64,000 nucleotides of DNA from Spirochaetota bacterium (GTDB taxonomy: Bacteria > Spirochaetota > UBA4802 > UBA5550): contig JAFGJK010000028.1 of assembly GCA_016929135.1 (NCBI GenBank), positions 1-64,000 on the forward strand. Reading direction: 5' to 3'. The position numbers were made by a program, and so were the translations under genes. Of this stretch, positions 15,801-22,932 are shown one piece after another. The stretch's first letter is position 1. Each line of letters opens with the position of its first letter. The notes beneath the pieces were generated by a model. The model ran no database searches. It was not told where the DNA came from and saw nothing but the letters and a program-made list of their open reading frames with translations.

Positions 15801-17579
15801 CATCCCCTCGATGCGTCCCCGGTCCCAGGTGAAGGCGCCGTTTGGGCCGGTGGCAAGGGCCCGCTCCATCTGAGCCGCCGAGAGGTACTCCTGGAGGAAG
15901 AAGGGGTTCCCCCCTGTCTTCCTGAACAGGACCGCCGCCAGGGGCGCGGCGGCGTCGGGGTCAGAGCCCGTCACGATGGCGATCATCTCCCGCACCGGCT
16001 CCTCGGCCAGGGGCCCCACCTCCAGCCGCTGCAGGTCCCCGGCATCCCGGATCTCCTCCAGCGTCGCCGCAAGCGGGTGATCCGGGCCCACCTCGTTGTC
16101 CCGGTAGGCGCCGATCATGAGGAAGTACCCGATGCTGCTCTCCGAGGCCAGGTACTTCATGAGGCGCAGGCTCGGCGCGTCTGCCCACTGCAGGTCGTCG
16201 ATGAAGACTACCAGGGGCGCCTCCGGGCCGGCGAAGAGCCCGGCAAACCGTCCGAAATTGTAGAGGAACCTGTGCTCCTCGTTCGCCGGGTCGATCCTCG
16301 GCCGCGGCCCAGTGTCTCCGATGACGTGCCGGAGCTCCGGGACGCACTCCGCGATTGTCCCCGCGTTGGGCCGCAGGGCCTTCGCGATCCGCTTGCGCCA
16401 GGTGGAGAGGCCGGCGTCGCTACCACCGAGGATGCGGAGAATCTCCCTGCCGAAGGCGGCGGAGAAGGCGTGGTAGGGCTTCTCGCTGCCGTACTGCTCG
16501 AACTTTCCCGTGAGAAAGGTCCCGCCCCTGCATCGGGCCTCCTCGCCCAGCTCCATGGCCAGCACCGTCTTGCCGATCCCGGCGTAGCCGGAGATTGCCG
16601 TGAAGACCCTTGCCCCCGCGCAGGCCCTCCGGTATGCATCGAAGAGGTCGAGCCTCTGGCGCTCGCGCCCGAAGATGCGCGGGGGGAGGATTATGCGGCC
16701 GGGAACGCCCCCCTGCGTCCTGGTCCCCCGGGGGAGTTTGCGGCGGTCGTTCCCGCAGTGCTCCAGTGCCGTTTCGAGTGCCTCGGCATCGGTAAATCGG
16801 TCTGCCGGGTCCTTGGCCAGCAGTCTCGTCACGGTTTCCGAAAGTGCCTCCGGAACGGAGCCGTTGATCTCCCGGGGGGGCACCGGGGTTCGGGCCATAT
16901 GCCAGTAGAGCAGGTCCGCGGCATTGTCTGAATGGAAGGGGACTATGCCGGTGAGCATCTCGTAGAAGATCACCCCCAGGGAATAGAGATCGGCGAGGGG
17001 GCCCGCCGGGCGGTTGAGCCTCCCCGAGGATTCCGGGGAGAGGTACTCCAGAGAGATATCGCGGAGGTCCGGGCTGGCCGGGTTGAGATCACCCCTTTCG
17101 CCCAGTCTGCCGAAGCCGGTGATCCTGGCCTCGAAGCCATCGCCCCTGTCTCCCAGGTAGATGTGGCGGGGAGAGAGGCACAGGTGGGCAAGCCCGGACT
17201 CGTGAACCAGCCGTATAGCCGCGACGATTGCCCGGGCCGCGGCGAGGAAGCGTCCGTTGGCGCGGCGCCGCAGGTCGGCACGTGAAGCGAGGGGTGTGCC
17301 GTCGAATCCCTGGAGTATCAGGGCGGTCAGGTCCGTCCGGTCGATGAGCTTCAGGGGGCGGAGAATGCCCTCGCTCCGGCTGTTCTTCACCGCGGCGAAT
17401 TCGGCCAGCAGGAGTGAGCGGTCGAACATCCGGTCCGCCGAGGGGGTCGGAAGCTTGATCAGGACCGGGATGCCGTCTGTTTCCCTGGTGGCGCGAAATA
17501 CCTGCAGGTACGGTCCGTCCTCAAGCAGCCGGGCGCCGTAGTATCCGGATGAAAGGGCCAGATGTTCGTTGCCGTTCAT
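12867..17579 (-). CDS. Pseudokinase-AAA ATPase-TPR-GAF-LytTR signalling protein
   Basis: This 1,570-residue protein has a protein-kinase fold (1-280), an AAA/STAND-like ATPase (about 300-560; Walker A GYAGIGKT at 331-338, Walker B VVFIDDLQWAD near 457-467), a long TPR-like helical region (about 700-1260), a GAF-like domain (about 1290-1440) and a C-terminal LytTR DNA-binding domain (about 1475-1570, with LRVHKQYIVNIRFAL and LPVGRAHV). The kinase keeps Lys42 but has HLCLSP in place of the HRDLKP-type catalytic loop and TGFG in place of IDFG, so both catalytic Asp residues are missing. It is probably a non-catalytic ligand or protein sensor that controls transcription directly. Similar kinase-AAA-TPR giants usually end in a histidine kinase or cyclase; a LytTR end is unusual. 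Confidence 0.88.
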   Translation of the reverse strand: MNGNEHLALSSGYYGARLLEDGPYLQVFRATRETDGIPVLIKLPTPSADRMFDRSLLLAEFAAVKNSRSEGILRPLKLIDRTDLTALILQGFDGTPLASRADLRRRANGRFLAAARAIVAAIRLVHESGLAHLCLSPRHIYLGDRGDGFEARITGFGRLGERGDLNPASPDLRDISLEYLSPESSGRLNRPAGPLADLYSLGVIFYEMLTGIVPFHSDNAADLLYWHMARTPVPPREINGSVPEALSETVTRLLAKDPADRFTDAEALETALEHCGNDRRKLPRGTRTQGGVPGRIILPPRIFGRERQRLDLFDAYRRACAGARVFTAISGYAGIGKTVLAMELGEEARCRGGTFLTGKFEQYGSEKPYHAFSAAFGREILRILGGSDAGLSTWRKRIAKALRPNAGTIAECVPELRHVIGDTGPRPRIDPANEEHRFLYNFGRFAGLFAGPEAPLVVFIDDLQWADAPSLRLMKYLASESSIGYFLMIGAYRDNEVGPDHPLAATLEEIRDAGDLQRLEVGPLAEEPVREMIAIVTGSDPDAAAPLAAVLFRKTGGNPFFLQEYLSAAQMERALATGPNGAFTWDRGRIEGMPATENVAALLVERLHRLPGPDLELLKAASCIGSRFDRGLLQRCIATDLAAYNRTLRRCVDEGFIAAEEGGACAFSHDRVQEAAYSLLTPEERERHHLVIGRLLLRRFGDSLSDSLFTVADHLNLASGLMTSPEERAELHGLNRLAGDKARLSAAWGAAAAYYKKAVELLGPGSWKEHHDETIALHRDYAECLHLSGAYDKAGQVLDEVMPHARLKEEKVGLLIVTMHIQLMQARFSDVVETGNEALGMLGFTLRSKGIEEEIAEEYRRIDALLKERGIRFILELPRNDSFESDAINDITRIMSLSYFYTDPEMLHLTTLKATSYIIANGISRCSYSWIVGFCVIDGFIKNNYRRAFDLGELSVQQCMSDAHLPYFCETNQRFVNVVFPWVRHLRETEELNPRGIEFGMAHGDIDYTCFTLTHMEINRFLLGENLEKCLKGVSETCDRVTMMNHRLVSEVMLALKQIVQNLIVPAGPPNDTGNTITVENEYAAIIDSKRNFISLFHYYIGIMQIHYLDGDYDCCISAYDASIEISACMMGIFHHADRVFYHALAHCALLEVPEERDRAAHLEEIGADLELLRVWAFSCPENFLHRRLLVEAELARLRGETVAAMGLYDRAIESAQVTGYRQIEAVACERAGLFWHTLGKEDFSRIYLRRACDRYRDWGAARKVSLLEARHPWLTASWDRAGSPENLDPALIGLLQSLRESECPTELIGLLAQGALRYTGAERLLLFLTFRERTYLLAEASADAITVALVPFSEAERKPSLYPVELARTVLRTGTPVSGPDGPEAVAYLKTPYFSCRTVRSMLCIPSDTGSSTLVWYLEHGRAAGAFGGISAKALDMLAVQADRGIREMTVETGAYIGASITVREGGHSVMIPHTEIVYVSSVRRHSVIHTQGNSYETPLLLRKIEESLPHGVFLRVHKQYIVNIRFALNLQQVSQNRYMLRLGDDDDTMLPVGRAHVKALKARLATLG

Positions 17580-18077
17580 GATGCGGTCGTGAATCCTTTA
17601 CCGGATTTTGGAATGCCGTCGGCATGCCGGTAATTCCCTGCCGGTGGAATGCACAGGGCTTCATTACCAGTTTCAGCCTCTTCGATTCAATGGTAACGAG
17701 TGATGATTACCTTTGATAGAGAAACGATATTATTGGTTACAAACTATATTGAAATATTATGAAAAAAGAGTCAATTGGTTTTCCTGTCCTAATATGTATG
17801 AATTATGATAAATGCATGAAGCTGCCGTTTCCCCATATGGGATTCCAGTGTACCCCCGGTTATGCGGCGTCATGATGGGGCCTGGCAGATTCGTTGCTGG
17901 GGATGTCCGCCCGGGTTCACACCTCCATGTGGTAACGGCCCTGGCGCTGGTTCGGGTAAGAATCACGGCAGCGGGGGAGGAATAATCCGCAGTGAATTCC
18001 TTGACAAAATCCCCCCTTCCTGTGTTCTGTATACGGCTCCGCGCAGGGGGCTATCTCTACTGGACAAGGGAAACGGC
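17580..18077. other. Gap upstream of giant LytTR protein and small Cys protein
   Basis: No gene is convincing. A 13-base palindrome, ATGCCGTCGGCAT (17613-17625), lies about 35 bases upstream of the LytTR-protein start and could be an operator. GGTAA/TTACC arms occur near 17691-17711 in an AT-rich stretch. TTGACA at 18001-18006 points to the small gene at 18078 but has no well-spaced -10. Confidence 0.4.
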
Positions 18078-18233
18078 ATGACTCTTGAAGAGTGTCAGAA
18101 GTGCAAGCACCACGTACGTCAGAGCTCCGGCTACATTGAATGCAATTACTGGATACATCTGTCGCAGCATGTGGTCAACCAGTCGGGCGACGGGACGACC
18201 GCTGTGGTGGGCTGCCCGATAGACGACCGATAG
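18078..18233 (+). CDS. Small cysteine-containing protein
   Basis: A 51-residue open frame begins MTLEECQKCKHHV. It has a Cys-x-x-Cys pair (6 and 9), Cys22 in YIECNYW and Cys46 in VVGCPID, a spacing compatible with a small metal-binding knuckle. AAGGG lies a few bases upstream. The composition and motif spacing suggest a true small protein; I do not recognise a named family. It precedes a YwbE-like gene by 65 bases and may be cotranscribed. Confidence 0.6.
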   Translation: MTLEECQKCKHHVRQSSGYIECNYWIHLSQHVVNQSGDGTTAVVGCPIDDR

Positions 18234-18298
18234 ACCCTCCCCCGGGGGAGCGTGAAGGCACCGTCGCGGCCCCGAACACCACTACCGGAGGACGAAAC

Positions 18299-18490
18299 AT
18301 GGACGGCACCGTGCGATCCCGCATCCGGCCCGGCATCAGGGTCGCCATCGTCCTGAAGAAGGACCAGCGCACCGGGAGGCTCACCGAGGGGACCGTGAAG
18401 GATATACTCACCAACTCGCCGACCCATCCCCACGGGATCAAGGTGCGGCTGGAGGACGGATCGGTGGGAAGGGTAAAGGAGATACTCTGA
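18299..18490 (+). CDS. YwbE-family small protein
   Basis: The 63-residue protein contains IRPGIRVAIVLKKDQRTGRL (residues 9-28), TEGTVKDILTNSPTHPHGIK and ending VRLEDGSVGRVKEIL. This matches the YwbE family (DUF2196), a small beta-rich protein of unknown function that is widespread in bacteria. The start follows GGAGGACG. The length is typical of the family, so the gene looks complete. Confidence 0.9.
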   Translation: MDGTVRSRIRPGIRVAIVLKKDQRTGRLTEGTVKDILTNSPTHPHGIKVRLEDGSVGRVKEIL

Positions 18491-18610
18491 CTCCCGCCGG
18501 GGCAGGCGCGTTCCCGCGGGATCTGTGTGATTCCCCCCCTCCGCTCCGTTTCGGCCGGAACGACACTGACACTATGCGATCAGTCCGTTTGTGACGCCAC
18601 ACCCCTTTTT

Positions 18611-19010
18611 TCATGGAGCGCCGTGGCGGATCGATGCGGGTGATTCCCGTATCCCCTTGATGATGCCGTCCCGCTCCTCCATCTTCGAACTGAGGAGGGT
18701 GAACTCCCCGATCTCCCTGCTGGCGCCGTCCGGGACCTCGGCCCCCGCGGTTATCTTCCCCGCCACCTCGGAGGACTGCTGCATGGCCCCGCGCCGACGG
18801 TCCGCGAAGTCCGGCACCGACTGCAGGCCGCGGTTGATGCTGTTCGCCATCTCGATGGTCCGGTTTATCACCTCGCCCTGCCCGCCTCCTCCATGCCGCT
18901 GGCGATGTTGCCGGTCATCCGGCCGACTCCGTCTGCGGCGACTGTGTAGTTCCCGGTCATGGAGGCGGTTCCCCAGGAAAAAAAAGCATTGCCACTCCAT
19001 AAATCCTGTT
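18611..19010 (-). pseudogene. Decayed chemoreceptor-like fragment
   Basis: Two frames on the minus strand join into one coherent segment. The first contains YTVAADGVGRMTGNIASGME and the second continues QGEVINRTIEMANSINRGLQ, then AMQQSSEVAGKI and REIGEFTLL. The join needs one extra base in the G-run at 18881-18883, so a one-base deletion is likely. The pattern of Ile, Ser-Glu and Asn-rich heptads resembles the C-terminal signalling arm of methyl-accepting proteins. There is no start, no membrane part and no conserved hairpin tip. It is probably a remnant of a chemoreceptor or similar helical signalling protein; a sequencing error alone would not explain the missing N-terminus. Confidence 0.45.
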
Positions 19011-19285
19011 TTGTCAATTCCTGTATGCCCCGGGGCACCTGTGGCGGCGTCGAATTGTCTTGACAGGGCTTCCGCGGGTGTGTATCCTGCGGCGGTATCA
19101 ATGAACCGGGCGCTATCCATGAAGTGACGCGGCATCGCGGTCTTTCTGCCCGGCTCGATTCCCCGCTGCGGCGGATCCCCGGACCGGGGCGCCCCGCTTT
19201 CCCTGGAGGGCGGTTCGATGGGTTCCCGGAGCGCTGAACGGCTTCCTGCCGACGCGGCGGATACATTGGAAAGATGGAGGCTCCC

Positions 19286-19867
19286 ATGGTGCAATGCCGG
19301 CAGTGCGGTCATGAAAATCCAGACGGCTCCCTGTACTGCAACAGGTGCGGCGCGGGGCTCGACGCCCCGGCGATGCGGACCCCCAAGAAGAAACCCCTCA
19401 GGGTCATGATGTTCCTCCCCATGGCCATACTGCTGGGAGTGGCGATGTACATGGTCGTTGGCAAGGGCTGCTCCAGCGTCTCCGGGAACCTCGTATCCAC
19501 CGGGAGGCCCCTGGGCGATTTCACCTTCACGCCGGAGCAGTGCCGCTCGGGCCAGCGCATGCAGTTCTTCGGCGTGGGGATACTGGGGAAGGGGCAGAAC
19601 GACGGCGCGGTGCTCCCCATGATCGATGCCGCCCGGGGGAAGCTGGTGAAGATCGAGATCCCCGGCACCTGCAGGCCTCCGGACTTCGAGGAGTGCACGG
19701 AGGTGATCGTGGAGCCGAAGCAGTGCTCCCGCTTCGCGGTGTCGATCCGCCGCACCGGCACGGAGGTGAACGACATCAGGCTCATGGAGGGGTCGGTGGA
19801 GCTGGACTGCTCCTTCCCCGAGGGGGGGACCCTGAAGGGGAGGATGGAGTTCAGCCGCTGCGACTGA
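19286..19867 (+). CDS. Zinc-ribbon membrane protein, unknown function
   Basis: The 193-residue protein opens with a zinc ribbon, QCRQCGHENPDGSLYCNRCG (residues 3-22, four Cys in two CxxC knuckles). A basic stretch (RTPKKKPLR) leads into one membrane helix (about residues 39-58), and the rest is exported, containing several Cys (KGCSS, EQCRSG, GTCRPP, EECTE, KQCSRF, ELDCSF, SRCD), which could form disulfides. The plan is like that of small membrane-tethered zinc-ribbon proteins. Start at 19286 is chosen because GGAGG lies six bases upstream; an ATG at 19274 overlaps it. Confidence 0.8.
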   Translation: MVQCRQCGHENPDGSLYCNRCGAGLDAPAMRTPKKKPLRVMMFLPMAILLGVAMYMVVGKGCSSVSGNLVSTGRPLGDFTFTPEQCRSGQRMQFFGVGILGKGQNDGAVLPMIDAARGKLVKIEIPGTCRPPDFEECTEVIVEPKQCSRFAVSIRRTGTEVNDIRLMEGSVELDCSFPEGGTLKGRMEFSRCD

Positions 19868-19871
19868 TCAT

Positions 19872-20450
19872 TCAGCCCGCCAGTATCTCCAGCCCCTTCC
19901 GTATCATCATCACGGCGATTGCGCAGAGGAAGAGGTTCATCACCTTGGAGAGAGCCTTGGAGCCCGCCTCCCCCAGGAAGCGGATGAGCACGCCGGAGAG
20001 TGAGAAGATGAGCCCCGCCAGGAGCACGTTGGCCACCACGCTCGCCAGGGTGGCGATTGTGCCGTAGTGCTCGATGATCATGAGCGAGGTGGTGAGCACC
20101 CCGGGCCCCACGATGAGGGGTGTGCCCAGCGGCACCGCGCCCAGCTCGCTGCCGGGGAGACGCCTCCTCTTGCCCGGGTTCACGATGTCCATGATGGCGA
20201 TGCAGAAGAGGATGGCGCCGCCGGCGATCATGAAATCGCTGATGGTGATCCCCAGGAAACGGAAGATCACCTTTCCCAGGAAGATGAACCCCGCGGCGAC
20301 GCACACGGCGGTGATCATCGATTGGAGGATGATGCGCCGTTTCTCGCGCCCCTCCATCCCCTCGGTGAGGGAGACGAAGAGGGGGAGCACGCCGACGGCA
20401 TCCACGGCGACGAAGACGGGGATGAAGGCCAGCAGCAGGTTTCTCAGCAT
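19872..20450 (-). CDS. MarC-family integral membrane protein
   Basis: The 192-residue protein has the six-helix layout of MarC/UPF0056. Features include FVAVDAVGVLPLFVSLTEGM near the N-terminus, ILFCIAIMDIVNPG and the characteristic VPLGTPLIVGPGVLTTSL segment. Transport function has been proposed for the family but is unproven. Start at 20450 excludes about 30 upstream codons with no membrane character. It is convergent with the zinc-ribbon gene, four bases apart. Confidence 0.9.
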   Translation of the reverse strand: MLRNLLLAFIPVFVAVDAVGVLPLFVSLTEGMEGREKRRIILQSMITAVCVAAGFIFLGKVIFRFLGITISDFMIAGGAILFCIAIMDIVNPGKRRRLPGSELGAVPLGTPLIVGPGVLTTSLMIIEHYGTIATLASVVANVLLAGLIFSLSGVLIRFLGEAGSKALSKVMNLFLCAIAVMMIRKGLEILAG

Positions 20451-20653
20451 CGCGGCACCTCGCAGCGGGTATGATGGGGGGTATCCTACCGGGTGCCGCG
20501 AACCGGGGCAAGAATAATTTCCCGCCGGCAGCGGGAACACCCCGGCACGAAAAATGGCCCCGGGTGTTTCACTTTATCTTGACATTTCGGCAACGGCCGG
20601 TAGGTTGATCCAATTCATCCGGCGGCCGGCGCCGCCGAGGGGGAGGTGACGCG

Positions 20654-21193
20654 ATGAGGTCGTTCCTGGTCTTTTCTTCCATGGGGCCCGACAGGCCCGG
20701 TCTCGCGGACGAGATCGCCGAGTTCTTCACCGCGAGGGGGATCAACATCGAGCGCTCCAGGGGGTGCGTCCTGGGGAACGAGTTCGGCATGATCATCCTC
20801 ACTTCGGGGAACACCGAGGACATCAAGCGGCTCGTCGACGACCTGGATTCACTCAAGAAGAAGACCGGCCTGGAGATAAACGTGCGGCGCACCAAGGCGC
20901 CGAGCCACCGGGAGGTGCAGCCGTCGATCCCCTACCGGCTCACCGCCACCTCCATGGACCATCCGGGCATTGTGCACCAGATCTGCAAGACCCTGCGTGA
21001 CCGGGGCATCAACGTGGAGGACCTGGAGAGCAACGTGGATTTCAACCCCTTCTCCGGGTCGCACATCTTCCAGATGATATGCTACTTCTCACTGCCGCAG
21101 TCGGTGAAGATCGCCGAGCTGCGGAAGGAGCTTCTGTCGGTGAGCGACCGCTACAACATCGATGTCAGCCTCGACGCGGTGGTTCGCAGGTGA
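20654..21193 (+). CDS. Two-ACT-domain regulatory protein (GcvR-like)
   Basis: The 179-residue protein consists of two ACT domains: residues 1-80 (SSMGPDRPGLADEIAEFFTA) and about 92-175 (ATSMDHPGIVHQICKTLRDR, GINVEDLES). It resembles the glycine-cleavage regulator GcvR and related ACT-ACT proteins, which bind amino acids and control other proteins. It is just four bases upstream of formate-tetrahydrofolate ligase, so it probably senses an amino acid or one-carbon metabolite and affects that pathway. A TTGACA (20579-20584) upstream might belong to its promoter, with a weak -10. Start follows GGGGGAGGTGAC. Confidence 0.85.
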   Translation: MRSFLVFSSMGPDRPGLADEIAEFFTARGINIERSRGCVLGNEFGMIILTSGNTEDIKRLVDDLDSLKKKTGLEINVRRTKAPSHREVQPSIPYRLTATSMDHPGIVHQICKTLRDRGINVEDLESNVDFNPFSGSHIFQMICYFSLPQSVKIAELRKELLSVSDRYNIDVSLDAVVRR

Positions 21194-21197
21194 CGGC

Positions 21198-22874
21198 GTG
21201 CCGGTGAAGTGCGACATGGAAATCGCCAGGGGCGTGACGCCCAGGCCGATCCTCCAGGTGGCGGAATCGCTGGGGCTCCGCGAGGAGGAGCTGGAGGTAT
21301 ACGGCCGCTTCAAGGCGAAGGTGCGCCTGGAGGCCTTCGAGAGGACCGGGCGGCGCCAGAAGGCGCGGCTGATCCTGGTCTCGGCAATGACCCCGACGCC
21401 CACCGGGGAGGGGAAGACCACCGTGTCGGTGGGTCTCGCCCAGGCCCTGGCGAAGCTCGGAGAGTCGTCCCTGGTGGCGCTGCGGGAGCCGTCGCTCGGC
21501 CCGGTCTTCGGCGTGAAGGGGGGGGCGGCCGGCGGAGGGCGCTCGCAGGTGATCCCCATGGAGGACATCAACCTCCACTTCACCGGGGATTTCGCCGCGG
21601 TGGAGAGCGCGCACAATCTCCTGGCGGCGATCATCGACAACTCGCTCTTTCAGGGAAACCCGCTGAACCTTGACGGACGGAAGATCCAGTGGCGCCGCGT
21701 GATCGACATGAACGACCGGGCTCTCCGCGACGTCGTCATCGGCCTGGGGGGCTCCACCAACGGCGTCCCCCGGGAGACCGGCTTCGACATCGTCCCCTCC
21801 AGCGAGATCATGGCGATTCTCTGCCTCTCCCGGTCCTACCGGGAGCTGAAGGAAAAGATTGCCGGGATCTTCGTGGGCTCCACCTTCGACGACAGGCCGG
21901 TCACCGCCGGCGAGCTGAAGGTGGACGGCGCGGCGACGGCCCTCCTGAAGTATGCGCTGCTCCCGAACCTGGTGCAGACCATCGAGGGCGTGCCGGCGCT
22001 GGTGCACGGCGGTCCCTTCGCCAACATCGCCCAGGGTACCAACAGCATCATGGCTACCGACCTGGGGCTCCGCCTGGCAGATTACGTGGTGACCGAGGCG
22101 GGCTTCGGCTTCGACCTGGGGGCCGAGAAGTTCTTCGACATCGTCGCCCGCTACGGGGACTTCAATCCGGGGGCCGTGGTGCTGGTGGCAACGGTCCGCG
22201 CCCTGAAGTATCACGGAGGAGTCCCCCTGAAGGAACTGTCGTCGCCGGACCCGAAGGCGGCGGTGCTGGGCTTCGCCAACCTCCGCAAGCACTTCGAGAA
22301 CATCGGCAAGTTCGGCGTCCCCTGCGTCGTCGCCCTCAACCGGTTCGCCGGGGACGGCGACGAGGAGATCGCGGCGGTGGTCAGGACCGCCGAGGAGGAG
22401 GGGATGAACATCGCCGTGGCCGAGGTCCATTCCGGCGGGGGGGAGGGGGGGATCGCCCTGGCCGAGCGGGTCCTGGAGGTCCTCGGCTCGTGGAGCGGAG
22501 CGTACCGGCCACTCTACGACTGGAACCTGCCCGTGGAGGACAAGATATTCAAGGTGGCGGGGGAGATATACGGGGCCATGTCGATCGATTACCAGCCGGA
22601 GGCCAAGCGCGCCCTGGATTTTATCAGGAAGCACGGATACGACAAACTCCCGGTCTGCATCGCCAAGACGCAGCAGTCACTCTCGGACAACCCGGAGCTC
22701 CTGGGGCTTCCCAAGGACTTCGCGGTGACGGTGCGCGAGATAAAGATCGCCGCGGGGGCCGGGTTTCTGGTCCCAATAACCGGGAGCATCCTCCGTATGC
22801 CCGGGCTCTCGAAGGAGCCCGCCGCCCACCGCATCGACATCGACGACAGGGGGGAGATCTCCGGGATCTTCTAG
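21198..22874 (+). CDS. fhs: Formate-tetrahydrofolate ligase
   Basis: The 558-residue enzyme joins formate to tetrahydrofolate using ATP, giving 10-formyl-THF. Visible family features are the N-terminus EIARGVTPRPILQVAESLGL, the P-loop MTPTPTGEGKTTVSVGL, EPSLGPVFGVKGGAAGGG, and a C-terminal GSILRMPGL. The length is typical. I chose a GTG start at 21198: AGGTGA lies five bases upstream, it is four bases beyond the ACT gene, and it restores the family's usual N-terminus. It could serve acetogenic carbon fixation, syntrophic oxidation or purine supply; the other pathway genes are not in the window. Confidence 0.95.
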   Translation: MPVKCDMEIARGVTPRPILQVAESLGLREEELEVYGRFKAKVRLEAFERTGRRQKARLILVSAMTPTPTGEGKTTVSVGLAQALAKLGESSLVALREPSLGPVFGVKGGAAGGGRSQVIPMEDINLHFTGDFAAVESAHNLLAAIIDNSLFQGNPLNLDGRKIQWRRVIDMNDRALRDVVIGLGGSTNGVPRETGFDIVPSSEIMAILCLSRSYRELKEKIAGIFVGSTFDDRPVTAGELKVDGAATALLKYALLPNLVQTIEGVPALVHGGPFANIAQGTNSIMATDLGLRLADYVVTEAGFGFDLGAEKFFDIVARYGDFNPGAVVLVATVRALKYHGGVPLKELSSPDPKAAVLGFANLRKHFENIGKFGVPCVVALNRFAGDGDEEIAAVVRTAEEEGMNIAVAEVHSGGGEGGIALAERVLEVLGSWSGAYRPLYDWNLPVEDKIFKVAGEIYGAMSIDYQPEAKRALDFIRKHGYDKLPVCIAKTQQSLSDNPELLGLPKDFAVTVREIKIAAGAGFLVPITGSILRMPGLSKEPAAHRIDIDDRGEISGIF

Positions 22875-22932
22875 GGGGGTGCCGCAGACCGCGGATGGCG
22901 GTACGAGGCCCTTCGCCGGACCCGGGAGGGGG

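Noticed and set aside
17757..17966. A 69-codon minus-strand frame upstream of the giant LytTR protein
   Set aside because: There is no start signal, no domain, and it lies in a low-complexity, AT-shifted region.
17860..18010. Possible riboswitch-like leader ahead of the small Cys protein
   Set aside because: I compared it by eye with cobalamin, cyclic di-GMP and glycine riboswitch patterns and found no conserved core.
21165..22634. A 489-codon minus-strand frame opposite fhs
   Set aside because: It is antisense to a clear enzyme gene, and its residue pattern follows the opposite strand's codons.
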